NCBI GenBank assembly: GCA_026981635.1
Contig: JALSIF010000054.1
Coordinates: 1-5,054, forward strand
Length of the DNA: 5,054 bases
Direction: 5' to 3'
Origin: JALSIF01 sp026981635 [NCBI: bacterium]
GTDB lineage: Bacteria; 4484-113; JALSIF01
Under the pieces are notes generated by a model. It was not told the DNA's origin. It ran no database searches and worked only from the letters and a program-made list of their open reading frames with translations. This document shows positions 4,703 through 5,054 of this stretch, one piece after another. The stretch's first letter is position 1. Every line of letters starts with the position of its first letter. The position numbers were made by a program, and so were the translations under genes.

Positions 4703-5054
4703 ATGAGAACCGCTAGAACTATCACTTATCTTTCCGCTGCTCTGCTGGCGGCGGCGGGCTTCGCCTGCGGGGGCGGGGGCGGCGGAGGGGGTGCCCCTCA
4801 GGTCCCCTCCGCTCCCACCGGGCTGGTGGCTGACGCCGGCGACGGCCAGTGCTCCCTCACCTGGAACCAGGTGGCGGGGGCAGAGAGCTACACGGTCTAC
4901 TACTCAACCCAGTCGGGGGCCGGGACGGCGGGCACCGCCGTCCAGCGGCCAACCAACAACGCAACCATTCCTGGCTTTACCAACGGGACCACCTACTACT
5001 TCGTGGTCACCGCCAAAAACCAGGCGGGCGAGTCGGCCCCCTCGGCGGAGGTGA
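4703..5054 (+). CDS. Fibronectin type III domain lipoprotein, N-terminal part (runs off right edge)
   Basis: The frame is open from ATG 4703 to the window end, giving 117 complete codons. The N-terminus has two arginines (MRTARTI), a hydrophobic core (YLSAALLAAAGFA) and Cys22, so it is probably lipidated; the lipobox GFAC is loose because -3 is Gly rather than Leu. Eight consecutive Gly (23-30) form a flexible tether. From about residue 33 it follows the fibronectin type III pattern: PSAPTGLVA at the first strand, LTW with Trp54, a Y-x-V-Y-Y strand (63-67), then NGTTYYFVVTAKNQAGES (94-111) with the usual Tyr98, Ala104, Asn106 and Gly109. The domain is nearly complete at the edge, and more domains may follow. 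It likely acts outside the cytoplasmic membrane in adhesion, glycan binding or as a spacer for an unseen enzyme. It has its own candidate promoter. Codons shift from AT-leaning in the first fifteen to strongly GC-rich. Confidence 0.85.
   Translation, partial: MRTARTITYLSAALLAAAGFACGGGGGGGGAPQVPSAPTGLVADAGDGQCSLTWNQVAGAESYTVYYSTQSGAGTAGTAVQRPTNNATIPGFTNGTTYYFVVTAKNQAGESAPSAEV

Noticed and set aside
1-5054. CRISPR array, tRNA, rRNA, insertion sequence ends
   Set aside because: No spaced identical repeats, tRNA-like folds, rRNA sequence or transposase coding were seen on either strand. The only tandem repeats are the coding TPR units.

Overview
The window reads as GC-rich bacterial chromosome. 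It has four real protein genes, two of them cut by the window edges. It also holds one very short ORF that looks like the start of a lost gene, and three short, AT-richer gaps. Lineage cannot be fixed from this sequence. Two exported proteins with lipobox-like signal peptides and the strong GC bias indicate a bacterium with extracytoplasmic lipoproteins. Frequent AGG arginine codons and Glu/Arg-rich proteins would suit a thermophile, but that is only an impression.

Layout: (1) 1-396, minus strand: the N-terminal 132 residues of a predicted lipoprotein of unknown function, continuing past the left edge. (2) 472-1410, plus strand: an ABC-2-type transporter ATPase, divergent from the lipoprotein, with an interrupted hairpin just ahead of its ribosome binding site. 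(3) 1407-1460: a 17-codon ORF overlapping the ATPase stop by ATGA, where a membrane permease gene would usually start. No permease follows, so this may be a truncated gene. (4) 1461-1515: an AT-rich gap with a short direct repeat. (5) 1516-4557: a 1013-residue protein with a class III nucleotide cyclase domain, a STAND/AAA-type ATPase domain and a C-terminal TPR array of exact 40-residue period. (6) 4558-4702: a gap with an A/T tract, an extended -10 promoter candidate, a UUCG-loop hairpin and a strong Shine-Dalgarno. (7) 4703 to the right edge: a lipoprotein with an eight-glycine linker and a fibronectin type III domain.

How they may work together: the ATPase would power export or efflux if a permease is encoded elsewhere. 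The cyclase-STAND-TPR protein is a cytosolic signalling module, with the TPRs as sensor or protein-binding part, the ATPase as switch and the cyclase as output. The right-hand lipoprotein appears to have its own promoter. No functional link between these units is proved by the sequence. The points most worth checking are the glutamine at the usual purine-reading lysine position of the cyclase, the missing permease with its orphan coupled start, and the composition drop in the TPR region.
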